A stretch of DNA of 64,000 bases, taken from NCBI RefSeq assembly GCF_964340395.1, contig NC_135558.1, positions 15,260,500 through 15,324,499 of the forward strand, given 5' to 3'. The notes under the pieces were generated by a model that was given only the letters and a program-made list of their open reading frames with translations, was not told where the DNA came from and searched no databases. Source of the DNA: Glandiceps talaboti (lineage: Eukaryota > Hemichordata > Enteropneusta > Spengelidae). Each line of letters starts with the position of its first letter. The first letter of the stretch is position 1. This document shows positions 1 through 14,395 of this stretch, one piece after another. A program made the translations under genes and the position numbers.

Positions 1-1670
1 TTTACCTCGTACATTATCATTTACATTATTTCATAAAATATGTCTCTTTGTTGAGAGCCATGTCATCAACCCCGTCCACCACATTGATCAATAATACAGT
101 TTAAAATTGTAGATTCATTCGACTGTTAAAAAAAAACATGCAAACATTTATCCATGGTCTTGTATCTTCATATGGAAGACGTTGAGAAATTTCGGACCCT
201 CTATCTTTGAGGCTATTTGAACAGTTAACCCGTATCTTGGTACGCTTTGACGGTAAATTTACAACCTTGTCTGAGAAAAATACGATTTCGTCGTTTTTCC
301 TTCACATCTGTTTACCCCAACACTGGTTGTATTTTTCTGTCCTATAATTTTGTGTTTATTTGCGACCCCTTTTGTATAAAATCTCCCTTCCATGCAAATG
401 TTTATCAAAATTCAACAGGCTTTGTTTGTGAAGAGTTTACTCGACCACTCGTACGTAGTTCATTATGAAAGTTATCAGTTTAAATGTTATCAGTTTAATT
501 GTACAAAAAAAAAAGTGTTTACGTGAACTGCTCAGGATCATATTAACATATCGACCGATGTCAATCGTAATGGACTCATCAACTATACAAGAAATGAATG
601 TACGAGAAATATCAAAATAAGCTAGCCTTATCTATTCTATGAAAATATCGTAAATATGACAATTCCTGCATCATATTTTCATACCAACCTGTAAATAAAG
701 TTATTTACTATAAATTCAGTCTAAAATAAATTTGAAATGTGACAGAAATTTGTAAGAAGACAAGAATTTTCGTCTGATAATTTGGCGGGAAAATGAGGCA
801 TAAAACGTGAACGCGTTTTGATTGGATATTCTGGGTCATTACTGAATATTTAGTTACATAAAGACGAATGAGACTACTGAGAGTACACACAGCTGGTCAT
901 ATTACACTCAGTTGTTTTGTGTATGGGTTGAAACCACGACAAAGATGTAACAAGAGTAGGAATTTATCATATAAATGCATATCGGACTACAAAACCGAGA
1001 GAGCAAAATGGTGACCGTCTTTTCGCTCCATCACCTTCGCCTTAGGTGGTCCGCATCGGCTTGATTTGGAACTTCTAAATGAGAAAATAATCGGTTAGTA
1101 CGCGATGTACGTGCGCTAATTTTAAACAAAGGAGTAACCACGAACATAAAGAAGCCGATTGTGGACGTTCTTGATTATTGTATGTGCTTGCTTTGATTGG
1201 ACTAGTAATGATAATCATCCGGTTTTTTTTTATGATGTTGAGAAAGTAAAGCCGTACAACCCCAAAGTAGACTATAATATAGTGTAGCATTGTATACATA
1301 CGTAGTGGTGGAGGAATTATCAAACATTTGTTGTTAGGGATGTTTAACTTTAAAGGGGCAATGATGATAGATTTATAGGTGCTTTTAATGGCCAGTTTCA
1401 GTACAGATACCGAAAATTTATGCCTACTAACGTATGTGCATTGTATATTGTCATCGGATTTGCAACTTCTGTGGTTAACAGTTTTGATGTCGTCATTGTC
1501 CTTTTCAATTTACAAACAATGAAGAATTGTTGTTTTTAAAATTTCATTTCTGCTTGATGACGTCATTACGTTAATACTCTTAGACTATCTATAAGAATGT
1601 GATATCCTCAAGTTGCCAAGCTCGGAATACAACAGTTTAAAGCTTGCTTTGAGTATCTTTAGATAAAATA
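1..1670. other. No gene recognised
   Basis: AT-rich unique-looking sequence. Only short open frames without family resemblance were seen. Confidence 0.55.
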
Positions 1671-2218
<548 letters not shown>

Positions 2219-2844
2219 ATTCATCCACCCGGGCACATGTACAATATCTATCATGTATGTGACGTTAACATAACATTAATGGAGAATCAGATGCAGTATA
2301 GAAGGCGAGTAGATTTCTAGAGGGGGATAAGACAACTTGAAAAAATTAGAATTTGATACATTTTCCATATGACCATATGTTATTTCATACTCCATAGATT
2401 AAAATGCAGGATATACTAGACTATAACCTATGATCGCTTCAGGGCAAAATTCTACAATTTGATATTTTTTGGGCATCTTTCCAAAACAGCAGAAAAAAAT
2501 TTTCCACTTCATTGACTTACGGATTTCCTCTCATAGGACGTCTTACCGACTCATTGAAGTTCTTGATTTTTGGCTCGTACTTTTTCCCAGGCCTCGCAAC
2601 TAATTAGGCAATATTTTGTAAAATTAGCTGTGTGTGATGGGACACAGTCCATGCGGAACACTGAAAGGTGTATACACACGACGAAAGGTCGAAAATGTTA
2701 CATGTTTCTCAATGTTCTTGCCATCACAATACTTCATAGTATTGCATCTAACAAGACTTACCCCCAACTGTGAAATACACGGTCGTTTAGACGTGTCACT
2801 TTAAGTAGTAAGAACGATTTTACGCGGTTACGGATATCGGATGC

Positions 2845-3130
2845 GTGTCACTTTTCCCGGGTTTCGTTTCGCTGCATGCCGATAATATTGTGGGTTTTGA
2901 GGGAACAAGAGTGCATCCTTGCAAACTACGATTGTGTAATATTTCTTTTACCGGTTTCGTTTCGCTACATGCTGATAGTATTGGGGTTCTTTTTTATTTT
3001 ATGTTACTTTGATTCCTTCTCAAGACTTGATTAATAAAAATTGAGTATATCAGTGCAAACTAGGATGGGTGTAATCTTTTCCGGTATTCCGTTCAAAGTT
3101 TCGCCACATGCCGACAGTACAGTAGGGGTG
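2845..3130 (+). repeat. Decayed tandem repeat, three copies
   Basis: TTTCGTTTCGCTGCATGCCG, TTTCGTTTCGCTACATGCTG and AAGTTTCGCCACATGCCGAC each precede ATA/ACA and GT..TTGGG. The phrase GTGCAAACTA..AT between copies also recurs. The period is about 100-150 bp. Confidence 0.5.
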
Positions 3131-3867
3131 GGTGAGGCATCGTACTTTGGTGTAATTTTTTTGCAACTGAACTTAAAATAATTATCTAGTCGGATAAATG
3201 TTTCTTATTTGTACTAAAAGATATAGTTGAAAGTATTGCTGAAGTACCTTCAAGACTGGAAATCTGTGTTCAAAATAATGCAGCCATTTGGGCAAATGTT
3301 ATCCGGTTTAGAAAATCGTGATGAGCACGATCATTGTGTATATCATTTTGTGCCAGGTTTGAGTACAGTTGTATCGACTGCGCATGTTTGACGTAGGGCT
3401 GAAAACGAACATGGATGGAAGCATGGAAGCATCCATCGTTATTGTAATTAAACCTCTCGGGATGAAATTGTCGCAATTTCTTCGGCGATAATTATAAATA
3501 AAGAACATCTTGCCAAAAAATGGCTTTTCTCAGAAATATAGCTGAAATGGAACCCGGGCAGAGGAGCCTCCTTCCTTATGACCATCAACAGTCGTGATAT
3601 TAGTGATCAAATCCTGTCAGTATCACACAACGTTACAATTCGTTGACAAACAATCCGTACCTAATTGACGTCTACTTACATACGTGTACAATCAGCGCAA
3701 TCAAGGTAATTCATCCTGAAAGACTGCACCTCAGAAATAAATTTTCCTGAAATCAAAGTTATTCAATTTCCCTCAAAACTTTGGCTTATGAAAATTTGTT
3801 CTTAGTTCGTGTTAATATAATGCCTTAACTTCTTGTCTTCATTTAAACCGACAATCATTTATTTCCC

Positions 3868-3893
3868 CATACATACATACATACATACATACA

Positions 3894-3924
<31 letters not shown>

Positions 3925-4042
3925 GCAATAAATTATGCAATACATACATACATACATACATACATACAATACATACAATACATACATACATACACACACA
4001 CATACATACATACATACATACATACATACATACATACATACA

Positions 4043-4072
<30 letters not shown>
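3868..4072. repeat. (ACAT)n microsatellite
   Basis: About 200 bp of ACAT, with short interruptions ATGCAATAAATT and ACACAC. Confidence 0.96.
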
Positions 4073-4073
<1 letters not shown>

Positions 4074-4737
4074 CAAGAGGCATCTCGCTTACTTTTAAAT
4101 TTGGTTCTAAGTAAATGAATCTAAACCAGTAGAGACTTAACTTTCCAAACTAAATCTGTGAATCTGTGTCGCTGTTTTATGTCATTGGTAACAATAAAAC
4201 ACAGCACGTCTAGCGGCGATTTGTCACTCTGCTAGTAGAATCAAGCAGGTGTTATCAATTACCACGTAGTAATAAATGTTGGGAGGGGAACGGATTGTTT
4301 TGTCTACAGAGTCACTGACTAGGAGAGAATTCACCACCCTACATAGCCGTTGAAGTTTTAAAGTTTCATCTCGACACGCGCCTGTGGTTTAGCAAACAGA
4401 GTTTGACATTCCGTTCCCAGGAAATTGGCATATTCGAGGACTGCCTTTTATCCCTTAGAAGACATTCTCACAACTTTTAGATATCCGGAGGTGAACTTCA
4501 AATGCTTCCATTGATTGACTGAGTGACCTGTCAAATTGTCAAACATGTCAAAATGTATTGCATTAGAAACTAAGCACACGTGTTATTTTCTCACATGGTG
4601 TAATAGAATCAGACCCACAGCAGGTAAGATATCATGTTCAAGAAAAAAGAAAATGGCCGCCGTGTAAAATTGCGATGTGTGCGATGTCCTGTTTGGCTCA
4701 TATAAGAATGATAAGAATAATAATGTTGCGCATCTTT

Positions 4738-5038
4738 TTAAAGTGGCCATATGGATGAGGATTTGATATTCATTTTGAATTTTGAATTTATAAAACAATT
4801 ATGGTGTCCTACTTGAAAAGATTAATAAATGTGTAAAAAGGTTTGTTAATGTACGTACAATAAGAAACTTTTCACACATTTTTGAGCTTTTTTTACAATG
4901 TTTTGAGTTACAAACACAGACTTGATTCTATGTCGTTTCACACTGGGTTTCCAAGAAGGAGGCTGTCGTGATAAAATTGTTTTATAAATCCAAACATCAA
5001 AAATAAATACCCAATCCTCATCCATATGGCCACTTTAA
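4738..5038. mobile_element. MITE-like element, family 1 copy 1 (TTAA ends)
   Basis: 301 bp, with terminal inverted repeats of about 60 bp. The left end is TTAAAGTGGCCATATGGATG and the right end the reverse complement, ending GGCCACTTTAA. TTAA stands at both outer edges, as in piggyBac-type targets. The interior is itself partly palindromic (GTGTAAAAAG against CTTTTCACAC). There is no coding capacity. Confidence 0.85.
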
Positions 5039-5209
5039 TTAAAGCATCTGCCACAAACATGGGTATTGCGACCACAGCAATGTACAATTATTACCCCTGG
5101 CACAGACCTGTAAGAGCACAACAGCCCTGATAAATCATCCTTCTCAACTCATCACTGGAAAGTAAGAAATTCATTGCTGTAAACGCATAAGATTAAAGCA
5201 TTCAAAAAT

Positions 5210-5285
5210 AAATGACAGAGGAGCGGCTCGAACCTGCAGATTTCGTTCAAGCCACTCTGACCAATCGACCGTCATGCTAGGATTA
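5210..5285 (-). mobile_element. Possible tRNA-like SINE fragment
   Basis: The minus strand has GGTTCGAGCC at 5234-5225, a near-perfect pol III B box. TGGTCAGAGTGG at 5263-5252 resembles an A box. The 17-nt gap between them is shorter than in tRNAs, so the element may be deleted internally, or the match may be chance. Confidence 0.3.
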
Positions 5286-6454
5286 CACTCTCTCGCTCTA
5301 GCTTCTGCATTACTTGTAAATGCAACAAAAAGATACGTGCAGACGATACTGGAAATCGTAAAATTGTTCTGAAATGACGTAATATGAAACTATACATCGT
5401 CACGAAAATGTCTTTTGTCACTAGCTGTGGAATTTATAACGTAAAAGGGTAGAATTTTCGATTGTTTGCAACTCATTCTCGATCGCTCCGTTTTTCTTCA
5501 ATGTATAGTACATGAACAATCATCAAGTGAACGAATGTTTGTTTAGTCTTTACCTCGCTACAATACGATTACCGATTTATTTACACTTAGCACACGTACG
5601 GTCTTACACCGTTGTTGATATTGTGTATTGTTCGTTACTAAGCTTCATCAGTTCGCGTTTAACCGTACCAAGCATATTTACACTTTCAGCTTCGATTTCA
5701 GATAGCGAGAAAGCTAAGGGAAGTTGGTTTGTGTTTAAGAAAACAGAGACACGTTTCAGACCCTTTCGATTCCAGCATTTGAGTGTGAATCTGTTGAGTA
5801 TGGTTGGAAGTAGCAATTAGTTATTTCAATAGATACAAAACATTTTCATGTACGTGGTCAGAATAATTATATGTTTCTCTGTATGTCAATAGTTTTTCGT
5901 TACAGCGTACAGTCTATATGCGTCTACCAAATTCTTTGTCGGCGTAGAACTAGCTTTTAATTAATATATTTCTATGATGGAAAATCTTGAAAGAGCGGCT
6001 AAGTGTTTGGGGAGAGGACTATATTAAGGAAGAATCAAGGGTCTATGGTAAATGTGCATTGGCGATCAATTTCCATGAAATTCAAAGTTCTTTAAAAAAA
6101 AAAAATTCCAAACTTGCCGTTTCAAAGCTTGTTCCCAGTCCTTTGATTCCAATTAGTAAAATAAATTTTGGGGTTCACTATCATTTTCAACGATGTACTC
6201 AATCGTTTATCTTCCAATAGAGTTTACAGAATAGTCGTCGGTGGCCATGTTGGATTCTAAAATCGCTTAATGTTAATATTATTTTGACCTCTAAAAAATT
6301 CAAAAAAATTGTATGGTGACCAGTGTATGGTTACCAGTAAGTTGTTTAGCTTTATCTTAACTGAGGATGGGTTGGAGATTAATTGAACTAATAAAGTAAC
6401 AGAAACAAATTTATTCTGAGACTTATAGTACACTAACACATCATACGTTTATAG
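5286..6454. other. No gene recognised
   Basis: A 102-codon frame at 5512-5820 has ordinary composition but no recognisable domain and no splice or promoter support. It is treated as chance. Confidence 0.5.
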
Positions 6455-6700
6455 TTAACCTGGATAAGAAAGTCGTCTGACTCGACAAAAATCATCATAC
6501 CAACGTTAACATTGCTACATTTTATCGTTTGTCTTGGATGTGGCGCCACAAATATTGAAGTACAAGGATGCGGATCACATACAGGTTGCTCACACAAAGA
6601 AATGTAGCAATATTGGTAAGACATTTGTCGCGTCAGACGATAAAATGTAGCAGTGTTTGTAAATAATGTTATTGTTGAGCTAGAAGACGTTCTGTTCAAA
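6455..6700. repeat. Second copy of the palindromic CTACATTTTATC element
   Basis: Contains AACATTGCTACATTTTATCG on the left and CGATAAAATGTAGCAGTGTT on the right, with GAAATGTAGCAATATTGGTA between. This is the same unit as at 25075-25450, with fewer copies. GTCGTCTGACTCGACAAAAA on the left pairs with TTGTCGCGTCAGACG on the right. Confidence 0.7.
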
Positions 6701-7081
6701 AATGGATGTACAACAGTCGAAATGAAAACAACAAAAACTGACTTGTTTATTCAATTGTTGTTCTCTTCTTGTCAAAAATAGTAGTTTTAAAGACACGTCG
6801 TAAAGTGTGAGTATTCGATATCAAGTTCGTTCATTCGTTTGTTCGTTCCTTTTGATTCTTTTAGGAGATTCATTTGTAGATTAACCGCAATTGAGTTTAA
6901 ATGTGCAAATTGGTCATTTTTTGTTGTTGGCTACTTCAGTCTTCAGATGATGGGTTACTCTTGATGAACAAGTGCGTGAAACTTGTAATTGGTGAGTCAC
7001 GGTTCCCGGGGTGTGTAAGGGAGTTAGTTGACCGACCAATTGAGGAAGGGAGAGACAATTTATTTATTAATGAATTGATAA

Positions 7082-7082
<1 letters not shown>

Positions 7083-7121
<39 letters not shown>
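7083..7121. repeat. (TTG)n microsatellite
   Basis: Thirteen TTG units. Confidence 0.95.
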
Positions 7122-7125
<4 letters not shown>

Positions 7126-7230
7126 CACTCTGTGTCGATAATGAATATTTACACTAGAAAGACAAATCAGACTAAATATTGTCCAAGTGAAGTATACTGG
7201 GAAAAGGGATGTCATATCTGTCTCTTGCCA

Positions 7231-7298
7231 TTCCTCCTCGACCCTCCTCCTCCTCCTCCTCCTCATCATCATCATCACCACCACCACCACCACCACCA

Positions 7299-7333
<35 letters not shown>

Positions 7334-7352
7334 CCACCATCATCACCATCAC

Positions 7353-7399
<47 letters not shown>

Positions 7400-7481
7400 C
7401 CTTCACTTCAAGCGGCAACTCCATCACTATATATGCTGCTACAACTACCACCACCACCACTACTACCATCCCAACAACTAT

Positions 7482-7514
<33 letters not shown>

Positions 7515-7690
7515 CACCACCACCACCACAATACCACCCCAATCAACATCACCAATACCACCCCACCATCACCATCAATACCACACCACCACCATCACTA
7601 ATATCATCACCACCACACCACCGTGTGCACCATCATACCAATATCACCCCAGCACTACTACCATCACCATCACTACGTACCACAACCATT
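7231..7690. repeat. Trinucleotide repeat region (TCC/CAT/ACC/ACT)
   Basis: A (CTCC)/(TCA)n block to about 7402, a short unique gap, then ACC/ACT/ATC-type repeats to about 7690. Open frames in several phases (poly-H, poly-S, poly-T, poly-V/M) are all artefacts. Confidence 0.93.
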
Positions 7691-8776
7691 ATTACCATAT
7701 GTTTGATGAATACAAAACAGAAATGTGTTGGAATGTATGCAATCACATTGATAGATGACAAGACGTACCATATATTAGTAGAACCAAGACAAAGTAGTCA
7801 CAACAGAACACTTTTTATAAGGACAAGTACCAAAACCAACCGACATATTTGGGCATTCTCTTTCCGTTCCACTGTTATCGACCAAATAAACGCACGTCAA
7901 ATGTACAACGATTTAATTTGTCTCATAGAGGTTAGACGGTCATTATTGGTCAATTTATTGGCACTATTTGCAGTGTCAATGTACTCGTGATGTATTAACA
8001 ACAATAAACAAACAGTGAGTGTTGGTCAGCCACATCACAACGTGTATCACCTGTATCCTGACGCTAATGAGAAAATACGTCACACTTCTCTTGATTGATG
8101 ATGCAATGCAATCACATTGTCAATGGTGACACTTTCCTGTGTTTTTGTTGCAATAATGCCACGCTCCTCAGGATTGCAGGTTATTTTTTCAGACGATTCT
8201 ATACTTTATGGACCCAGAAGGGTCTACCTATGTTGATCTTAGGCTGCCATTCGAACATTTGCAAGAATCTCGAATTTCAATCTGAACAAAAAAAAAACGT
8301 TTCTTTCTGAAACTGTTCAAAAAAAAAGGCCAGTCCATTGAAATGTAGTGCTACGAGTTGTTAAGTGTAATCCTGTGTTGATTGGCTGGGCCCATATCCC
8401 TGGATATTCGTGTGTGATTTGTTTATACAATGAATTTTGTTTTTATTTTCACCAAACAACGAGTAAAGTGAATTAAAGTGGCCAATGTGAACTGCAGGAA
8501 ATATATGATAAAGCAAAACACGAAAAGAATCAAGAGAACCGATAGTCCTTCCTCAATGAACCACCGAACCATTTGCGTGTCGACTGAGTGGAAAACCTGA
8601 AACTTGGTATTTGTTTTCAAAGAATGTAGAACTTGAAAGTTCAACTGCTGTGAGAGAAACATAAACACCATCTGACGACAAAAGAAAATACCATGTGTTT
8701 AGTGTCAAAACATTTTAAGTTTCATGTGACCAATTCTCATGAGATGATCCTATGTTTAGTAAAAAAAATGTGCTTT

Positions 8777-8777
8777 G

Positions 8778-8859
<82 letters not shown>

Positions 8860-8880
8860 GGTGGTGGTGGTGGGGGGGGG
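8777..8880. repeat. (GAT)n(GGT)nG(n) trinucleotide tract
   Basis: GAT repeats, then GGT repeats and a run of G. Confidence 0.95.
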
Positions 8881-11529
8881 TCTATGGAAGGAAGGTTATG
8901 AGACAATGTTATGTAAGTATCTTGTGGTGGAAGACGACACTTTAAAATTTCAGGTGGCATCACTTATTTCCTAACTCGAAATATTGTACGAGTTTTTCAC
9001 CATTTTGTCAAGTTTGACCAGATCATAATGCCAAGAAATCACCATAGTATAAATTTGTCCAAAAAATATTATATCTCTCAACCATCTAAACACCAAATGT
9101 ACTGAGCAGAAAAAGAAAATCGTTCACAGATGTCATTGACTTATTCTACAAACTACTTTAGCCACTTTTCCAGTGTGACAATTAAAACATTCAACAAAAA
9201 GTACATATGTATACAAATATTACATTTCACGTAAAACACACTGCAATTGTTACTATGACCCCAACTCAATCAATTAAATTCTTACTTTTGAGGCCATCGA
9301 GGTCTATGATTATTACAAATGATCTTAAAAGCGAGATGACAAATTGCAGCGACGTTTATACAGATGTCGACCTTGACCTTATCTCGGTATGAAGTAGGCC
9401 AATTCTGTGAAACCACCCGTCGCAGGCTGATGAAGGAGGAAACGGGTCACAACATTATACGGAGTCATTACGTATCTACTCTATCATGAATAAGTCAGCA
9501 CCGAGAGAAGCGTAATAAAATAAGGCTATCAAAACTCATATTACTCATTTCCCGTCGGTTTCAAGTTATACATCTATTCATTGCCAAAGTTGCTGGGAAA
9601 TTCAAAATGACAGCTAATGTATCATCGTGGTTTCGTTCTCATTTAAATGTACAGGAGTGTTCAAATTGCATTCTTTATTACCTAAGCCAAACGTTTCACC
9701 TTTTGCTCGGAAAGTCTGTATTCTGAAGTTGGTTGCATACTTTCTCAACCTAAAAAGAAATTACAAGTGTTTGCCAAAATTAATTTCACATTGTGTTAGC
9801 ATAATCCACAGATTTTCCAAATGAGAAAACGTGGGCGGTTTTACTAAAGTGTGTGAGAAGGGTTGTAGAAAATCACCATCGTGTATATCACTAGTTGTTT
9901 GAAAATAATGAGGCAGAGATGGGTACAAAGATAGTTGTTACAATCGCTATTAACACATAAGGAATTTGCCGCTTGTTTATGAAGCATTGCGAAGTATTGC
10001 TATTGTACGTAGACATACAACCCTCTGGGTGTTACTGTATGTGTCACCAATAAATGCGGATGATGGCGAAGTCATTCAAAACATATATTTACTATTATTA
10101 TAAAATTGAAAATCTCGATTCGTTTCCCTGTTAATTCTTCAATAGGTAATATAAGGAGTGTTGTTTTTGTAAGTTTTGTATAACGTTTTGTTGCTCTTGA
10201 TAAAACGTGTGACAGCCTTGTGATCATCAAACCTTATCACCATCTCACAAAATTATAATATGCCCCCAAACAGGTACAATGAATGTTGGATGGACAGTAT
10301 GTAGGCATGCAATGTCCGACTAATAGAAAGGTAGTGCCACGTGAAATGTGAAGGTTTAACGGACAAACAGTAATGTTACACAAAAACGGCGAACAGTTAA
10401 AGGCACTGAGGCTAATTAATTTTACCACATAATAACCTCTTTGTTGCTTAGAAGCTTCCGCCACATAAAATTATCTCTTCGTATAATGATTATGTATATG
10501 TAGATGGGATAAATATAGTAACATAATTATCCACTGTGTATTACAGTGTAAGCAGTATAGAATAGTTTGTACATGCGCAAAAACATAGGTTGTGTGAAAT
10601 TGCAGTATGTAGTTTTATTCATAGTCACAAATATTTAAGCTTCACAGAAGCCATAAACACATTGCATGGTACATTGAAACCGATCCTAGAATTTGAATCT
10701 GTACAGTGTAGATATGCAATCAGATATTGATGGATAACTTGAAGATCAGGGTTAAGTCTAAACATATTAAAAGTTCCACAGTATAACATTAGACATAATT
10801 TTTCATCTAATGGAATACTTCCATAAGCTATCATAATATCGATGTGAGCATGCGTGTTGAAGTGAGTATAACTTGGATGACACTGAGGTTTATACGCAAG
10901 TGCGGCGTCTCTAGGAGTCTGGTGTCAGTGGCAATTTGCGTTGAAACCAAAAGTGTATCATCGTGTTCTTCATTTTTGTTGACTAAAAATGTATTGATGC
11001 AAAAAAAATCCAGGTTTCTAGCAATGATTGAATATGTTTCAGCAAAGTCGAGTTACATAATGCGTTATATGAATCGAAACTTAGAAGATATCCAGATTTG
11101 CACAGCTCTTCGTTAACTAAACAATTGGATCAATTTATTTAAAACTTGATCGATCAGTCAGAATTTCAGTATTGATATATCACTTAGGCGACAGTCACAT
11201 GATCAATTATGGTAATGAACTGATCGCAATGATCAGTCTATCAGCTTGAACTCATCCACCATTCTAAAAAGCTTACTGATCCACAACACTCCAAGAATTC
11301 TCCAAAGAGCAGAACTCATGCATCCCCACAATTCCATCGACCTACGTATGTAACTTAGGATTCTTAAATACTTCGCCTAGACATTTTGCAAGCAATGTTT
11401 TGTTTTCGTTCTCGCGATATGTTATTGTTGCAGCATAGACAAAGTATACATTCATTCCAAAACTTCAGAGTTTTCTATTAACAGTGCTATCTGTCTGGTT
11501 TCTTTCTTCCCTCCGTGACTTCCCACGCC
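8881..11529. other. No gene recognised
   Basis: Non-repetitive AT-rich DNA. No coding exon, RNA gene or clear element was seen. Confidence 0.5.
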
Positions 11530-11678
<149 letters not shown>

Positions 11679-14096
11679 TTGATGGAGTATATTGACTTCA
11701 TTCAATGGAGGTAAAATGCAACTTGAAAATCCAAGGACCTTCTCTTACAAAAGTCAATAGCTGATTGCAATCCTACATGTAGTTCTCACTCAGCAGTCAG
11801 TGAAAGACTAAAGCTGATGTTTCTGGTTCGATGGAAGGAATTTACACACGTGCAGTGCTGACGTCAGAATCGTCAAAGGATTCAGAAATTCTCCGACCTT
11901 TTGACTACCAACCAAGCAATCTGACAATTGGGGATTGATAGTACAACTAAAGACACGTCTGATTGATATAAAACGCTTTAAAAGCGAAAATGCAGATTTT
12001 TGGACAAATTTAAAAAATTCACGAATCTTTACTATCAACGATATAAAAGGCTTGTGGCGGCTGGTACAGAGGACTTCCGATTACAATTTGTACGACGTTT
12101 AAACTCAAACCATATCATGAATGGCTTTAAGACTTAATTGCTTACTATCACACCTCTATGTGATAGCATGCTGAGTATTTTGAACGTCTGGGGAAATAAA
12201 ACGATAGCGTTGCTGTCAGTTAAGTGACAGATATTCACTCTCTTGCACCATCGACCTTTCCACAACTTCCAGAATTGCAACAGAAAAAAATGAGCATTTG
12301 GCAAGCAGATTTTTGTTTTTTTAGGCACTGAAAATTTAACTGAACACAGATGAACCCGGTTTCAATCTCAGTGAACTGTCTAACATTCTCTTCACTAGAT
12401 ATCACTGACAGCATCAGCATCATTTAAATTCAAAAGTAGCCAGCCATCTTGTACTTTATCTCGAAAAACGATGTGTATTTCATAACTTCACGTGTAGGTT
12501 CGTGTTTTTAACCATTCCCGCGCTTTTTTGGTTGTATAAAATGCTCGTTTTTCATCATTTTTGACACATTTTAAATTTATTTTTGAATAAAGCCATAGAA
12601 GATATCTCTATTGATGATTTGGTATCAAAACATTTGTTTCAAAACGATCAATTTTACCAGTCACAAAATGGTTTTTCATGGCGGCTTTCAAAGGTTGCTT
12701 GACACTAAACGGGTCACCGCTTTAAGAATCAGATTTAGGCGGTATAAAATAAACGTTGGAGTATTAACAAGAATAACAATGTGATTGATGACAGGAAGCC
12801 TGTCTAGTCCCAGTAGACTTCGTCAAAATACAGTCGTCAAAAAGCAGTGGTAAATTCACAAGCATTGTATCAATATCGTGAACGATAATCACGCAAATTG
12901 TGTTTCACAGAGACGCCAGATTGAACAAGCCTCACATCCTAATGACAAAACTACTCAGACGGATTTCTTTTGCAATGATGGAAAAGAAACAGTAGTTTTC
13001 TGTTTTGTCTCCGTTGTAAGTACTTCAAAGTAAGGACTCACTCAACGAAGGATTACGCTTTGGTCTCACGGTGACAATTGTACTTAACTACTTTTAATAT
13101 CATTGAAAAATAAAGAGACTAATTTATCCCCTTTTCGTAAAAAAAAGTTGACTTTAGATCCAAACTTTTGACGCGAATGTGTGACTAAGGATAATTTCCA
13201 CGAACTTTATTTAAAAAAGAGTTAAAATTTGACAAATATTTATTGAAAAACAACAACGATTTTGTCCCCTAATTCTGGCGGGAAAGTGTTTGGCGATGAA
13301 GAGGTTAGGCAAACCTAGAATGTGACATGAACCTACATTGCGAGTAGTGTTCGTATTTGGTGATTGATAAATGAAGGGGACATAGTCCAGAACTTCGCCC
13401 TTTTCCCCGTTATTTCAATGACATATGAAACCCTACTTAAACCAGTCGCTATGTGTAGTATAACTCGTAGTTACTGCAAAAATACATCTCTATACTTTTA
13501 TGCAAATTTTAATGTCAAATACAGATGTAGCATCAGTAAATGGTTATTTCAATGTAAATTATTTCGAAGACTATAAGTATTTTAGGATGTGATGAGTTAA
13601 TGTGATGATATAAATACTTTAAAATGGAAATTAATTTAATGACGTAATTAGTGACGTAATCTAATTATCTGTGTAGGTTTTGTCAAAGTATAGTCAGATT
13701 TGATCCAGGAGAACGGATCTAAAAGCAAAAGATAAAGTACAGAGAAATTCTCTAATGTGACGTGAAAACACGTTGGAAAATATTGGTAGATTATGTGCAC
13801 TCTTTTTGTTACATGTACTAAATTAGCTCATGTACTGAAATGTGTGTTCTCTTCTGTTTAAGTGAAGTGGTTGGGCGGTAAGAGCAAAAGTGAAATGCAA
13901 GGTGACTATATTTAAAAAAAAAAAGCAGCAAAGCATTGATGCTAACAAAGCAGCACCCAATAGATGCCAGTGTTTGCACATTTGAGCCTGCTGTGACAGT
14001 GACACGCAAAGAAGGTGTAGCGACTACAGCTGGTCAACATATTTGCCACTTGTATGTTGTTCATTCATTCTGCATTGCCATTACTTTTGTTTCCAG
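11679..14096. other. No gene recognised
   Basis: Unique-looking AT-rich DNA with only a few short hairpins (for example around 12148-12168). No coding exon was identified. Confidence 0.5.
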
Positions 14097-14395
14097 ACAG
14101 TGGAATACATTTCGCTCCATTTAGAGTAAGTGACAACATGAGACGATCCCTAAATCACGGTAATGGTCATATTTGGTGGTTGTTTATTTTCAATCCTATC
14201 AATCGCAACGACTGTGGCCAACAATGCATTTATGTTGCTCCCCCTGCACTTCTATCAGATATTTCTAACTTTTGTGCGAGCGAGGAGAACACGCGTACGA
14301 GAGGAATACATTTCGCTGCCTTTAGATACGGTGACACAATGAGACGGTCCCTAAACTGCTCTTGTAACGTATAGCTGTTTATATCAATCGTACGT
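14097..14395 (+). repeat. Direct repeat, two copies about 200 bp apart
   Basis: GGAATACATTTCGCTCCATT at 14101 and GGAATACATTTCGCTGCCTT at 14300. Each is followed by GTGACA..ATGAGACG.TCCCTAAA, and each copy ends near TATCAATCG. No coding function is recognised. Confidence 0.6.

Noticed and set aside
5512-5820. 102-codon plus-strand frame
   Set aside because: No family resemblance, no splice or promoter support, and an overlapping antisense frame of similar length; length is compatible with chance.
7132-7990. Long poly-H, poly-S and poly-T frames
   Set aside because: All phases of a trinucleotide microsatellite are open at once; no real domain.
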